Source of the DNA: Pyrocephalus nanus
Taxonomy: Eukaryota; Chordata; Aves; Passeriformes; Tyrannidae
Direction: 5' to 3'
Assembly (NCBI GenBank): GCA_038380795.1
Contig: CM076259.1
Span: 73,156,200 to 73,220,199 of the forward strand
DNA length: 64,000 nt
The position numbers and the translations under genes are program-made. A model generated the notes under the pieces. It made no database searches. It saw nothing but the letters and a program-made list of their open reading frames with translations, and was not told the origin of the DNA. Below are positions 12,015 through 25,254 of this stretch, in pieces; position 1 is the stretch's first letter; each line of letters opens with the position of its first letter.

Positions 12015-12716
12015 CCAGCTCTGGGACAAGTCTGAGGCTTTGGTGTGGAGAGGTAACAGTCGATAGGGGTGATAACTCAGGTCTACAAAATGATTAGGGT
12101 GTTAGATAGACTGAACAAGAGTTGTTATTCACTGGACACCATAACATTAAAACTAGAATAACTCAATGAAACAAGTTTGAACAAAATAAAGGAAAACATC
12201 TCTTTACACAGCAGGTAACGAATCATAGAATCAACTGGGTTGGAAAAGACCTAAGAGATCATCCAGTCCAGCCCTTGATCCAGTACTGCTGTGGTTACTA
12301 GACCATGGCACTAATTGCCACATCCAGTCTTATCTTAAAAATCTCCAGGGACAGAGAGTCCACCACCTCCCTGGGCAGCCTATTCCAATGTCTGATTTCT
12401 CTCTGCGTAAAAAAACTTTTGCAACTTGCTGTTATAGGAAGTAATGGAGGCAGCCAGTGTCAGCAAGTTCAAATTCATGGCTGAACGAACAAAAAAAGAA
12501 CAAATCTATACTGAAAGAAATGGGCAAAGAGCGAGCAACTCGTTACAATCCCTAATACAATTGCCATGAAGTCAGCGAAGGAATGATGGGAGTGGATCAC
12601 AGACTGGGACGAGGCTCCTGTGCCCTCCCTAAATATGTCTCTGGTCACCTCTGTGGGGACAGGTTGGTCTAGACTGTTCTGCCCAGGAAAGCATGACTTA
12701 GGTTACATTCTTATCA
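12015..12716 (+). mobile_element. Old CR1-type LINE 3' region, split by a younger CR1
   Basis: Two blocks belong to one old plus-strand element of the CR1 lineage common to birds and reptiles. Block 1 (about 12015-12217) has 'gaggtaacagtcgatagggg', 'ggtctacaaaatgatta' and 'ctctttacacagcag'. Block 2 (about 12421-12716) resumes in the right place with 'gcaacttgctgttataggaa', then 'gggagtggatcacagactgg', 'gaggctcctg-gccctcccta', and the end 'gtctagactgttctgccc...cattcttat'. This order matches the older CR1 3' region ending in GTTCTTAT rather than the young ATTCTATGATT type. Divergence is high, and the left edge is approximate. Confidence 0.8.
12218..12420 (-). mobile_element. Younger CR1 3' fragment nested in the old CR1
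   Basis: The left edge is GAATCATAGAATCAACTGGG, an antisense CR1 3' terminus. It continues through 'gatcatccagtccagccc', 'cagagagtccaccacctccctgggcagcctattccaatg' and 'tctgcgtaaaaaaactttt'. It is clearly less diverged than the plus-strand element on both sides and is in the opposite orientation, so it inserted later. It is about 200 bp long and 5'-truncated. Confidence 0.93.
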
Positions 12717-13059
12717 CTGATCTCCTTCTGAGAGTCATATTTCCATTCCCAAAACTTTTAGGAGAGGATCAAACATAAGATATGATTAATGAATTTTAAA
12801 CTCAAAGAGAGAAGGAAGAATGAAAATAATAAGGAAACAGAAATTGATATTCAAAGTATGATTTTTTTTCCCAAGCTTTAAAAATTATTATTTAGGATAT
12901 TAAATCCACAAAGAGAATTTTTTTTTTTTTTTTTGCTGAAGAAGACACATGTCATCCATGATTTGTGCTAGCCTGAGGAGGCCTGATATACACCATCACA
13001 GCAGGACTAGAAATAGGAACTTTTTCATAGAATAAATAAAGAATTCTGGCATGCTAGCT

Positions 13060-13099
13060 CAAGAGATAACAGAGCAAGCCCAAGAGATAACAGAGCAAA
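13060..13099. repeat. Two-copy tandem duplication, 21-bp period
   Basis: CAAGAGATAACAGAGCAAGC at 13060 is followed at 13081 by a second copy of its first 18 bases or so. This is a small local duplication. Confidence 0.9.
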
Positions 13100-14176
13100 T
13101 ATACTGCGATACCACACAAATTAAAATTATTTAGTTTACTTACATGATATATTCTGTGTTTGTTTGGTTATTTTTCCTGTCATGCATATTTTCTATACTG
13201 CTAAGGCAATTTGTATTATTTTGTTTCTACAGTGCAGAAAAATACATTTTTAAAGCTTTTCTAAAAGACAATTTTAAAATGACATACAAAGATTTTTGTT
13301 GCACTAATTTGGGATGATAGGCAAAATTCACTAATGATTTCTTTCCTTGTGGCCATCCCAGGCTTATGCCTTAAAAGCATTGCATCTATACTGTCATGAA
13401 TTCTTTGGAAATATAATATGCAAATAAAAATTCTAGTTTGCTAAAGACAGATGAAGCCTGGCAAGTTTTGATTACTACCCTTGAGGAAGAAAAGAGGAAA
13501 AAAAAAGAAGTATACATAGTAAAAGAAATTCAATCAAGTGCAAAGTACATATCAGGGGATAAAATGAAAGAAATATGGATAATACTATTTTAAAGCAGAA
13601 ACGTCATCTGAAGAGAAAATGGTAGCAACTTAGACAATATTAAATACATTATTTGAGTTTCTACATGAAAATTACTACAATATTGAACCCCTATAGAGCA
13701 GTTTCTTAATACAATAACTGGGTTGGTAGTGGTGAAAGAGTAATTTAATATAGAAGACAGAGGTTTGAATACCTATACACAGAATTGAAAATAATTTTCA
13801 TATATAGTGAGCTGTAATGTCAGGTGTTTTGTGCATTTCTGGCAACCTGGCATTCCTGTTCCCTCAGTTTCCATATACTGTGATATATTTAAATCAAGAA
13901 TTTACATCAAATATTTGTATGTATCACCTTAGATTAAGGTAAAAACTAAATGGGTGGAACTTCTGTGATTTAACCTTACACTTAAACTAACTACTGGATC
14001 AGTCAATTTCTCTGTATAACTCACTCAAAGAGGAAATACTAAAAAAAATGTACAAAATTATGATGAAAAATTGTATTCTGAAAGTATTCTGGCCTTAACG
14101 CGTAAAGCAATATTTCCAATTCCATCATTTCACTAGGATCAGATCCAATGAAATATTATGCATACAGGATTGTGTG

Positions 14177-14215
14177 GTTTAGAACAATTTAGAACAGTTA
14201 GAACGCTTTAGAACT
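14177..14215. repeat. Short degenerate tandem array, TTTAGAAC units
   Basis: Four successive TTAGAAC cores are spaced 9-10 bp apart, each with slightly different flanking bases. Confidence 0.85.
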
Positions 14216-16582
14216 GTTACTAAATTTGATTTTACCTGGTATTCCCATTATTCTCTTCAATTTACACTTTCTCAATCTTTTTTTTCCACAGTAAACCATC
14301 TAGCATTATGAATTTGGGTGCAGTTTACTGAATGCTTTATTCACCTTGACTTCTCCAGTGGGCGAGAATTTTAATAAATCTGATTTAGCTAGCTACCACA
14401 ACTACATTTGCATTTGCTTTGTGCTGTCAAAGTGGTTTAATACAGCTGAAACATCCCAGTGAGTCTAGCAATGTGTTTTTATTCACAACATAGTAAGCTT
14501 CAACCAGGCTGATGTTTTTGTGTAAAGTTCCTGGAAAATATAGAGGAAATGATAATCCCAGCTCAGAGAATTTCAAAATGCAAAAGTCAAGACATAATAT
14601 CAGTATAAAACAAGTGAGCAGGAAGAGAAGGAAAAAAAAAAGTTTTTTTCCCAATTATTTTTTATCTTAGTAAAATTAGAACAGGTAAGTATGATGCATG
14701 TTATACATGCTATATAACTGTAAAAAAGGCACAATTAATTGAGTTTAGACCCCATTTCTTTGTTTTATTTTCCTACATCTCCCATAGTTTTTTTCAGCCA
14801 TCAGCACCTAAGTTCATGCCATGTACTGCAATAATATAAATCCTTCAACATTTCTGTCTTATCTTGAAAAATGCAAGTTTCAATTTACCCAGTAATTAAT
14901 CTTTGAAATTATTGTTAGCTCCCTGGACAGTATATTTACCAAGTCATTGGAAAGCACTTTTTAATGGAGTTGGTACTTGCCTTAGTGTTTAATATCAGGC
15001 ATGGAAATAACAGAGTCCATAATGTAAAGCTATGTTGTCAATAATATTTTATTTTTCTATTTGAATATTGAAATTTCATCTGACATGGTATCTAGTTCAA
15101 AATGCCACTGTATGAATAGCTGGATAACTTCTAAGAGCCAAGTGAAGTCAAAATCTCCCTCTGTATTATTACTGGATCTGAACAGACATTTTACCAATTT
15201 GAAATGAAATTTAAAATAAATTATAAGAAAAGTTTTTGGATTATTTTTAAATAAAATATTTCTTTTATCTTTATTTATAAGTTCTCAAATCAACTGAATG
15301 AAAAGACTATTTCTGCAATTTTTTTTATATCAAGGAAAGTGAAAAATCTTCCAAGAAAAGTAGAAAAACCTCTCAAAAGAAGTACTATCTACTCAGTTGC
15401 CCTGAGAGGTGCACAGTATTACCTAACCTGCTACACACCACAGGCCTTCCTCCTGGCCACATTTCCAGCATTCTCCATGCTCTAATAGTGCATGACAAAC
15501 AGTATATATTTGGCTCCTTTGTTGACTCTTTTCCCTTAGCGCACTCTCCGACTTCACCAGCTTCCTAAAAACTGTTCAGAGATGCTGCAGGTCTTGTTGT
15601 CCCCTGTGTGGTCTGCTCCCTGAGTGGGTGACGTGGAAGAGGGATGCTGCCGAGCCTCACAGCTGAGGCCCTTCTGGTGGGACTTCACTAAGTGTGGTAT
15701 TTCAGGCACACACCTTGCAATGATGCAATCTCTGTGCCATCCAGCCCAGGGGAAACTGGACAGCAGACCACGGACCAGTCCTGATATTTCAGTTTGACAT
15801 TTTGGATCAAAAAATCTGAGATAAGTAGTTGTGCTCCACACAAAATAAATGACATCTCAGCACAACTGTACTGGCAGAGGACTCTGTAATGGAAACTTCT
15901 ACGAAGACTGTAAGGAGAACAAGGTCAGATGAGTTGTCCCCCTGCAGATTGCCTGTGGATTACCAGCTCTGAATTCTCCCATGCCTATAGACCACATCTT
16001 ACAGTTGCAAGCATAGCAAAAAATGAAATATGGTAGAAACCACCTTTGAAATTCACACTAAAGTTCCAGAAAATTGCTGCATTAATAGATTATTTATTTT
16101 ATATATCTCTATCTATCTTGATGAGGTTTTATTTTGTTTCTTTGGTGGAACAGATGTGTGTACACCTCTTCCTTTTACAGTTCAAACATTGTATTTAATG
16201 TTATAAATTCTGAAACACTCAGATTAGGAATGGAATATTTCTTTATGTAAAGAGTTCTTTTTAATAATTTTCTTTTGAAAAATGATATCAAGAGAAAGTT
16301 GTGAAAGTAGTGCTGACTTACAGCAGGAGGTAAGCTACTTCTGCAACACCTCTCCCACCCCCATCTATAACATGAAAAGTACAAATCAAATAGGTTGGCA
16401 GAATGACTGAGAATCAGCAGGTTTATCTTTCTCATCCTTTCCCTATCAAGCCCACATAAAACAGAGTGAAAACTAGAATTATTCTTACATCTGAAATGTA
16501 CAGTTGCACAACAGTGAAGTAAAGCCAGTACCCTAAAACTGAACAGTTACTGCAGCAAAATGCTTACATTGTCCTTTCAGTA

Positions 16583-16583
<1 letters not shown>

Positions 16584-16614
<31 letters not shown>
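16584..16614. repeat. Pure A31 tract
   Basis: Thirty-one consecutive A, flanked by a 9-bp inverted repeat (TCCTTTCAG at 16572-16580 and CTGAAAGGA at 16619-16627). No retroposed body is recognisable upstream of it. Confidence 0.95.
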
Positions 16615-16618
<4 letters not shown>

Positions 16619-17574
16619 CTGAAAGGATTGTACTTCTATTTTTCCAAGTACAGCCACTCAAACAACTCTGGTCTGAGCAATGAATATTTCAGAGAAAATA
16701 CCTAGTAACATCAGAGACTGATGGAACTGTCTGAGCATGAGGGATAAAAAACCCCCAGTAACTGTGAATGCTCTAGTAGAGTTGCTCTGCCCAGCAGGTA
16801 ACTACTGAACTTTAGAGTACCATTCTCACAGCTCCCAAGTGACTCCTGACCAAGAGAAAGAAATCTAAGGGAGAATGTAAGACAGTGTCTTTCTGAATCT
16901 GGAACAAAATGAAGCATGTGACTTGAAATAGGTAACTTACTTTCTCTTTTTCTAAAAGAGAATAGTTCATTTACTTGTTGAATATACGCTGGAATTAAAA
17001 ACAAAAGAATACAGTGAAAAATTACCTTTCCTTTTCTGAAGCCTTTTTCCTTCTGTTTTGCTACGTTCCCTTGGCTTCTTCCTTAGACCCATTTTTTATA
17101 TTTGCTTTTACAACATAAAATATTCTGCGTGAGTGAGACATTTGTCCTAAAGGAACCTCTTGATATTTTTCAGTCTTTTCTTGTATTCTTCACCATGCTT
17201 TTTAGCCCTCTGATTAGAGAGATGTGTGTCTAATTCTTCAGGAAGACTTGGGTTCCTCAATTAGGGCTAAAAGATAATTTTGGTAATTATATTAGGTTAA
17301 TCTAAAGTATGAATTTAAACATCCCCTACCATCTCCTTATATATCTAATACTTTGCCAGTGCATTCCATACTTGCTTAAATTATCTTGCCATCATTGCCT
17401 AAATTCATGGTTTTTTGTGGGATCAAAAAGCTCACCATTTACCTCAGTGTTAAGCAGACTTCTATTTCTTAGACTATATAGACTATACTTTCTTGCAATT
17501 CAGGAGGAATGTGATCTAAAGGTTTTCCTTTTTTCCACACAAATGTGCACTTTTTAAAGACTAAGTCTACTGGC

Positions 17575-17640
17575 AAAAAAAATAACAAAAAACAACAACA
17601 ACAACAATAAAACCCCTAACAACCAGAAAAAACACAAAAC
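17575..17640. repeat. AAC / A-rich low-complexity stretch
   Basis: Contains about five consecutive CAA units inside an irregular A- and C-rich stretch. Confidence 0.85.
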
Positions 17641-18744
17641 CTTCAAAACACAACAGAAAATTCAGTAAATCCCATCCATCACAATGTGGTCAAAAATTGC
17701 ATTCCACTCCAAACTTGTATGTTCTATAGATTTTTTTTTTAAGACCAGAGCACTTATCAAACCTTGTGTTCAATGTAATCTTCAGTCTAATGGAAAGTGA
17801 GCCCTCTGGAAGATGCCTTCATGACAAGGGAACATTAAAAAAGAGGGCCTTGCTTCATAGACACATACATGGATAACCATTCAAAACAGGAATATGTTTG
17901 AATTTAGAGCATTCATATCAGAGTTGAGGAAGCCTGAATTTTAATTTTTTCTAGGCACTGTATATGAATTTTGTTCAATATCAGTTTATATAAGCTGTGA
18001 CACTTGTATTTATGCTAATTGGGCCTTAATGGCTACAGGTTTGGGAAGGAGATACTCTTCAAGAACATTGAGCTCTGCTGTTCTTACCCTGCAGATCAAA
18101 GAATCAAACTTGATGATTTGTCAGTTAAGTGAAAGATGACTCTTATAGTATCCAATGTACACAGATAATACCTTTTCTGAGACTACAGCTCAAAGAATAG
18201 ATAGCTTATTTTATGAAACTTAATATCTTCTGTGCCCATGAATGTCTCTGGCATTTTCAGAAAGTTAAGAGGCTATTACAGTTCCATAACAATGGCTATG
18301 TTGCTCAGACTGGAACTCTAGGGACCTCTAGCTTTAGCAGCCAAACTAAAAGAGCTATAGTAAGATATTTTAGCAAACTTTGTTTGTAAATTAAAGACAC
18401 GAAATTTTAAGTGTATTTCAATTTACAGAACTGCAGCATAAAAAAGCTTTCTAAATTTGTTTTTAAAAGTTGAAAGATAGAAGCAGTGGCACAAGCTGAT
18501 CTGTTGATTTAACCTGTGCTTACTGAGAGATGAAACTTATGAGAGATAAAGTGATGAGTGTAAGTTGCTGGAAAACACATAATTAAGTTTTATGAACAAT
18601 TTTATCCACTACCTTAAAAGAGACATTGTACATCAATTACTTATGAAAGCATTTAATATTTACATTAGAGGAGTGAAAAACTATGGCTTTTCTACTTGTA
18701 GGTAGAATTATTTGCTGATTAGAATACTGCTGAACAGCAACGAA

Positions 18745-18850
18745 ACACGCTATCTGCAAACTCAACAGGGACACATTCTTGTCACCTCCTCGAGGTATAA
18801 ATAAAATATGTCAAACAGGACAGGTCCTGTGGTACTTCCTGTGTTATGAG
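18745..18850 (-). mobile_element. Small CR1 RT fragment
   Basis: On the minus strand it reads 'ggacctgtcctgtttgacat' and, 70 bp further, 'gagtttgcagat', matching the CR1 order GGGCCTGTCCTGTTTAATAT ... AAGTTTGCAGATGAC that spans the stretch before the FADD box. Translation gives TGPVLFDIFYLYLEE before a stop. Both ends are lost into unrecognisable sequence, so this is an old internal fragment. Confidence 0.7.
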
Positions 18851-19318
18851 CCTCCAGGTAGACTATGGCTCATTAAGTGCCAACCATATTTTTTTTCCAG
18901 TGTTTGTCAGTCAGAGGAGAAGGCATGTGAGGAAATAACATCTATGAAGTCCTTTCCAGCTATGGGTGTGGAAGCCAACAGTAAACTGCTCAGGTAGACT
19001 TAAGAATATATTCTTACTTCTGGTTTTTCCTTCCATAAACATTTTTAAATAGACTTTGCTGTGGCAGTTGTGGTATATGTCTATACACTCTAATATGAAT
19101 TGAACAAATGGCAATTTTTTTCTCACTATCTACGCAGCTTCACAGTTTTTTTCCTTCTACAGCCCCCCCACCTCCTACCCACACTCCTTCATTTCTTTCT
19201 CCCATTCATCAAAAATATCACTGATGCCATGAAATTCAGCACCACATTGCTAGATTTCTGGTTGAATGGCTCTGTCTTTTAATTGGTAACCCCAACTAGA
19301 TTTGTAGGTTCTGTAGAC
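18851..19318. other. Unidentified sequence
   Basis: Nothing recognised between the CR1 fragment and the hAT element. It includes a pyrimidine-rich stretch near 19140-19210. Its last 8 bp are the left target duplication of that element. Confidence 0.5.
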
Positions 19319-19504
19319 CGGTGGTCTCCAAAATGGAGTGAGAACACATCCTCGAGTTGTGCAAGATATTACACTGGGGTGCAAGAAGAAAATATTAAAA
19401 CTAAAATAGCAGATGATGTAATTTATAAATAAATAAACCTGTTTATCTATGTTCATATTTTATAATGATAGGGTTGCATGATGAGAAAAGCTTGGAGATC
19501 CTTG
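19319..19504. mobile_element. hAT-type miniature inverted-repeat element (MITE), 186 bp
   Basis: The left end CGGTGGTCTCCAAA (19319-19332) and the reverse complement of the right end, CAAGGATCTCCAAG (19491-19504), are imperfect terminal inverted repeats. Both resemble the hAT/Charlie-like terminus CAGTGGTCTCCAAA. The flanks are an 8-bp target duplication with one mismatch, CTGTAGAC at 19311-19318 and TTGTAGAC at 19505-19512. Eight base pairs is the length expected of hAT transposases. The interior is AT-rich and has no coding capacity, so the element was moved in trans. Divergence of the ends suggests an old insertion. Confidence 0.8.
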
Positions 19505-22500
19505 TTGTAGACTATGGTACATTATGCAAAACAGAACAGAATTAATGATGTTATTATAGATGTGAAATCCTGTCAGGCCTCAAATTGCTCCACATGCTCT
19601 CCTGACATTCAATTGCATACAAGTAATATTCTTGCTGTCATATTAAAACTACCAGTCTGATTGTGTCTGACACAGATAGTACTTAGGAAGATCTGCACTA
19701 AGATGTCATAAGGGGAATAAAAAACCCCACAAAAATAACCCATCCAAAACATGCTTTAAAAGTTTTAGTCCAGGTGATTGATTTGGATGCTTCAACACTT
19801 GGTTAAGAGACCTTTAGAAGAGATGATTTAACTGAAAGTAGATGTGTTGAATCTCTCGTTAAAATTTTTTCTCTGTAGCTGAGGAATCTATAGTAATTAT
19901 TATTTTTAAATTAAAAATATTTAAGAACATTAAACAAAATTAAGAAGTAAAAGCATGAGATACTTTTTGTGTACAGTTACCTAATACAATTTTACATAGG
20001 TAAGCAAACTGGAATGAAATATTGACTTTTTTGGTCAAACTGAATCTGTTTTAAATTATACTAAATATATTATAAATTATTGGCAACTGCAAAAAACAGG
20101 GCAAATGTCATCTTAAGGGAACTGCTTCAGTAAAGTGATGTAGGCATTTACAGAAGAATGTAACAGCAAAAGTACATACCAAAGTGCAGATGAAAAAAGG
20201 GTCCTTTACTTTTCTCAGTATCTAGAAAGTTAAGAGTCAGTTCAGAATATTTAGCTACTAGCTAAGTATTATTTTAAGCTAGCATTAGACAACAACCTTA
20301 CAAAACTTTTATTAAAAAAAAGAACCAGCAAAAGAGAACTTTTTTATAAATACTGAATATTTATCTCCAAGATGTAACTTTTTCTGTGAGCCTCAGTAAG
20401 AGCAGTAAACTTAAATTTAAATTCAAAAATTGCCCAAGAAAGCAACAGTAACCTTTCTTATCACTATCTTTATTTTACAGTACAATATACTCTGCCACTC
20501 ACCTTTTTATAAACAACTTGCTTTTAAAGTGTCTGCACATAATTTGGCATCATTTTTATGCAGTTCAGCACAATATGATTCAATTGGCAGTCTTTGCTCT
20601 ATGGAGATCATCTTAGCCTGAAACGTAATTACCACTAATCCCTGGAGTGTGTGGTCCTTCCAGGTCAAGGATAAAACCGTTGGCATAATAAGCAAGAAAC
20701 CTGAATAAATTACCAGCAATTTGGTTTAGATTCTATGTGGCTAAACAGGCATTAGTATCTTAAATTTTTGTTGCATTTTTATCTCTGAATGGCAAATTCT
20801 AAATTTATCAGAACTTGCAAGTGTTTTAAAGAGTTTTAAATTTCAATAGGGATATGATACAATTGAAACACAATTATTAAAACAAAACACCACAAAAAAC
20901 AATTCAGCATGAATTAGAGCCAATGGAATAGAAATGCAATTCCTATCAGATCTGTAACACTGACAGAAAAAAAAAAAAAAGTAGCCAAGGAGAAAAAAAA
21001 ATAGAACTGTAACAGGTTTCCAGTCACTGATTGTCTACCAGCATATCCTGGCAGTGTCAAAAAGTATGCAAAAGCTAAAGCATTTTGCGATGATTCATTT
21101 AAAATAATGCCAGACATATACAGTGTCCATATCTATGTCTAAATTACTTCATAAGGTTCTTTTGATTTGGTGTACAGGTTCTTGGGAGGTGATTTATTTT
21201 CTCCATTTTGGATATTTGTATTATAAGCTGTGTTTTTCTGTGGAGGAGTCATCTTTTTGTCTACAAGGATAGACTTCACGGACAGGATAAGACATAGTAA
21301 CCTGGTTTTGTCCTTTCATTGTTGATTCTAAATAAGAGATTACTGTATATATACATATATGACATACAAATACACAAATGACATAGAAAAAGTAGTAAAA
21401 ATACCTGGACTTAAATTTTGAAAACACACACGTAATATTTTGACATCCAATACTTTAGATTAATCTGTCCTGCTTGAAAATGTGGTCTCTAAATCTATCC
21501 AAAAGACAAATCTTTAAATTATATACCATCCAGAAAAAAATAATTTTTTTAGTGATTATTTTATGGCTCTGTGAAAAGCAATAAATTAGATGTGAAAATA
21601 TAATTGTAAGAACAGTACAAGATTTTTAAATTAAAATATGCTTGTTACATGTCCCTCATTTTTGACCCACAAATGGCAAGAGCAATAATCTTAAGGTATA
21701 GATAGGAATTTTTGCTAATTCTCCTATCCAGTGGGTCTCTTCAGTACAGACAAGACCCACCTTTATTGTTGAGTAGTAGTATAGAGTTGTTCATTTGTTT
21801 TACCAAACGTTTTTGTAAGTAGGCAACAGACTCATTTCACCTAAAATTTTCTATCTCAGGCATTCTCTTTCTAATGGATCCATTTTTTTCATCACTTTTG
21901 CCAGCAGTAAAAACTTCACACATATTGCATTTTATTTCTTCACTCATTGTTCCAGATGCTGACTTCCAAGCACCTCTTTATATATTCTCTGGGATAGTTG
22001 AGAGTTTAATCTTCTCATCACAGCCCGGTCAATGACTTTGCACATCCTTCTTGCTAATGAAATGAGCTAATCTCCTCAGTACTCTCTATTTAAAATTCTG
22101 AAGACAAGTAGGGGAAGAGAAGTAAGCAACTCTGACACTCACTTCCTCCACTGATGTCCTTATAGCTTGATCAGGGAAGCTCCAGCACTTGATGTAGAAG
22201 CAGCCAGAGCCCATGAGAGATCACTGGAAAACATAATTCAGTTAAAGCCAATTTGTGTCACTTGAAGTCACAGACAAACTGGACCTTAAGAAGTGCACTT
22301 TTCAACATGTGAGCCCTAAGTGTAAATGTAAGAGGATAAGAGATTGGCACGGATTCCAAACATGAGCACAGAAGTATATATCGCAACACAGTCTGTTAAG
22401 ATTTTTGAACTCTTGTTGGCGCATTTCAGATTGAAGCAAGGACTGCTCTGAAGTGAACGGCAATCTTATTCCTATTGCACATTAAACACATTGACTGTTT

Positions 22501-22913
22501 TCAATGAACAAGCTCACTTCAAACTAACAGCTAATAAAGGTGAGGACTTCAACAGTCTCTTCTGGAAATTGAAGAAAACACTGAAAGCCCAAAAACATTT
22601 AAACATGGTTTTAGGCACTGTCCTCTGAAAGAACAAGCTGAATGCTGAAACTAGTTCTTCAAATTATTATCTGAACTGTTTAAGTTTTAGTTCCTATTCA
22701 CTGGTCTTCAGCGTGTTGAGAAGTTGGTAGCAAAGATATGAGAGAATCTTAGACTTAAGGGGTTATAATGTAAACAAAGTGAGATAAAGGGGAAAACATT
22801 AGAGAAAAGGAGTCATCATCAGATCAGGAGTTTATATTTGTGAACCACAGAACCACAGTCTTCTGATTCTCTGGTTAGATCCTAGAATACAATCATATTT
22901 CCAGCTGAATAAT

Positions 22914-22945
22914 CACACACACACACACACACACACGCACACACA
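22914..22945. repeat. (CA)n microsatellite
   Basis: About 16 CA units with a single interruption (GC) near the right end. Likely polymorphic in a population. Confidence 0.97.
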
Positions 22946-25230
22946 GAGAAGGTAGAAGGGGCTCTGTCAGGAAAGACTGATTGTCAGACGGGGCATCTTG
23001 GACATGAGTGAGGTATTAAAATTTGAGATTCAGTGAGAGGAAAAAATGGTGAAGAACAAATCAAACCATTATGCATCTTCTAAGAAACCATATTCCTCAT
23101 CTTAAACCTCACTATTTATGTCATTTTTGAATAAGCTCCCTAGCCCAAATTTTTACCTTACCGCCAAAAAATTTTGCCTCAAAATTAATGTTCAGTATCA
23201 GCTTAACCTCCTTTGGTAAAAAGATAACATGATAACATTAGGCTAAGTACTTCTTCATGGAAAAGCTACTTCAGAAATTGGATTTTCCACAAATTCAGTA
23301 TTTACCAGGATTCAGCATTAGGTATTCTGAAGACTGAATGCAGAGGGAACAATGATTATAACGTTACCAATAGCAAAATCAGAATTATTATCTGTATGTG
23401 GTTAAAACCTCTTTTACATATTGTGTGGACAATTTGATATTCCTCTATTTGTGTTAGCTCTATGTCTTAGAAAACTTGCCAAGTAATGAAGTACTGGCAT
23501 TTGCAAGAATGGCTGGATATCTGGCAAAGTGCATATGTTTGAAGAATTTGATGCAGCTTTAACTTGCAGATGCTGCTTATACAATCATTCTGCTGTGTTT
23601 GTAGGTCTCTGATGTATGCAAAAGACTGATTATAGTTTGGCACAGCTCCTGGTGGCTTAACCAGGGGGACATTTCCCTTAATCTCACCTGGCAGTGAAGT
23701 TGCAAATGAGCCACAAAATTTGAGTCTTAGAAACAGTGGTTTGTAATCAGCGGTTCCAATTATGGGATGAGGGAATACTAATTGACCGCCAGCTGTCAGA
23801 GCAAATGGGCAAGAGAAAGTTATTAACTTTCTGTCTTGACCCTCAAAAATGTAATAGAACAGATAAAGTAGGTAAAATTTCTTCTCTCTTGGAAATAAGA
23901 AAACAAGATTAAAATGGCCTTTCTTGACTGGTAAAGAGAAGATTATAATTTAGTTTATCTAAGGAAATATTTGTGAGGGACTAAATGCAGTCCTGGTAGG
24001 GCAAGTATCAACATCCCAAATCCTTTATTAACTATTAGATGTGAAAAGCCCTTTACTTATGTTTAGAATACAGTAGCTTTACATATAGATAATCACATTC
24101 CTAATGGAAAAAAGATATAAATATGTCCATGAGTAATTAAGAAAAAATGCAATAGATCATCATGAATTTTTGAAATAACTTGCTCTTGTGTCTGAATCAA
24201 AAATACTAATTTTCTTTCCACTATCTAATTTTATCACCATCAATGAATCTTCTTAGGGCCTTAAGTCTGTGGATAACATGAAACTTCTTTCATGTATGAT
24301 GGTTTGATTACCTAAGCAATTGATCATTTTCATTTTTTAATTCTGAAATCATCTCAAATTATCTTCCTACTGAGTCATTTTGACTGATTTCAAGTTGTAT
24401 CTATTTATATTATATTACCTCATGGGACTTTTAGTTCCCACACCTTCTCTTCACTTAAGATCTCCTGTACAAGGTGCCAAATGCCTTTCCTGTGGTAAAT
24501 AAAAATATTTGTCCTCATAGAGTAAGCTAAAAAATTACCTCCTGAAGATATGGTTCTTACAAAGAAATTCAAGCTACTAAGAATCAAATCCAAACAAATC
24601 CAAACCAACCAAACAAAAATGCTTGTCATTATTAAAATAACTGAAATAATTAAATAGTTTTAACAACTGGCATTAATTTAGTTTGATGTAAAATTAGCAT
24701 TGAATGGTCCTGTTGGATAATTGCAGAAAGAATGATGATAAAATTTTGTAAAAAGGAAATAAGTATTTTTCTCTCTTAAAAATTTGCAACAAGTTCCAGA
24801 TGGTTCTATGCTGTGGGGTGAAAAATAAACACTGAAAGAGAATATACAAATTGTTATTAAATCCAAACAATGATAGCTATCTCTTGTCCATAAATAAAGG
24901 GGTTCAGATGGTGATTTGTGTTTATGACACAGGAAGAAAAAGGTAAGAGCAGAAGGAAAAAGAGGTGAATACTTGATGATGTTAAAGACTAAAATATCAT
25001 TTTGGTATTGTTACTCTGCTAACCAGTAAATGCAGTGGGTATTGGCATCCTCCAATGAACATACTTCTTTCGATAGATGTACAGCTAATCAAAATTAAGC
25101 AGGATATGTAGTCCCTCTTAAAAAAAGAAGTCACCAAGGTGTTGGTCAGAATCTAGGGAAATAGGACACAGTCAGCTACAGAGGGAAATTTAGCTTTTCC
25201 AAGTCTAAATAAGTTTTTTTCTGATTCCCC

Positions 25231-25254
25231 TTTTTTTTTTTTTTTTTTTTTTTT
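25231..25254. repeat. T24 tract
   Basis: Twenty-four consecutive T, followed by AACAG. The resemblance of this to a splice acceptor tract is discussed under rejected items. Confidence 0.95.

Larger units (their letters stand above)
12717..18744. other. About 6 kb of largely unique AT-rich sequence
   Basis: No gene or interspersed repeat recognised. It contains a T17 run (12918-12934), two short tandem arrays, an A31 run, and an AAC-rich stretch at 17575-17640. A GC-richer patch at 15550-15850 carries a 95-codon minus-strand open frame that I cannot identify and treat as fortuitous. Confidence 0.55.

Noticed and set aside
16584..16614. A31 as the tail of a processed pseudogene
   Set aside because: No coding remnant, no AATAAA shortly upstream and no target duplication were seen.
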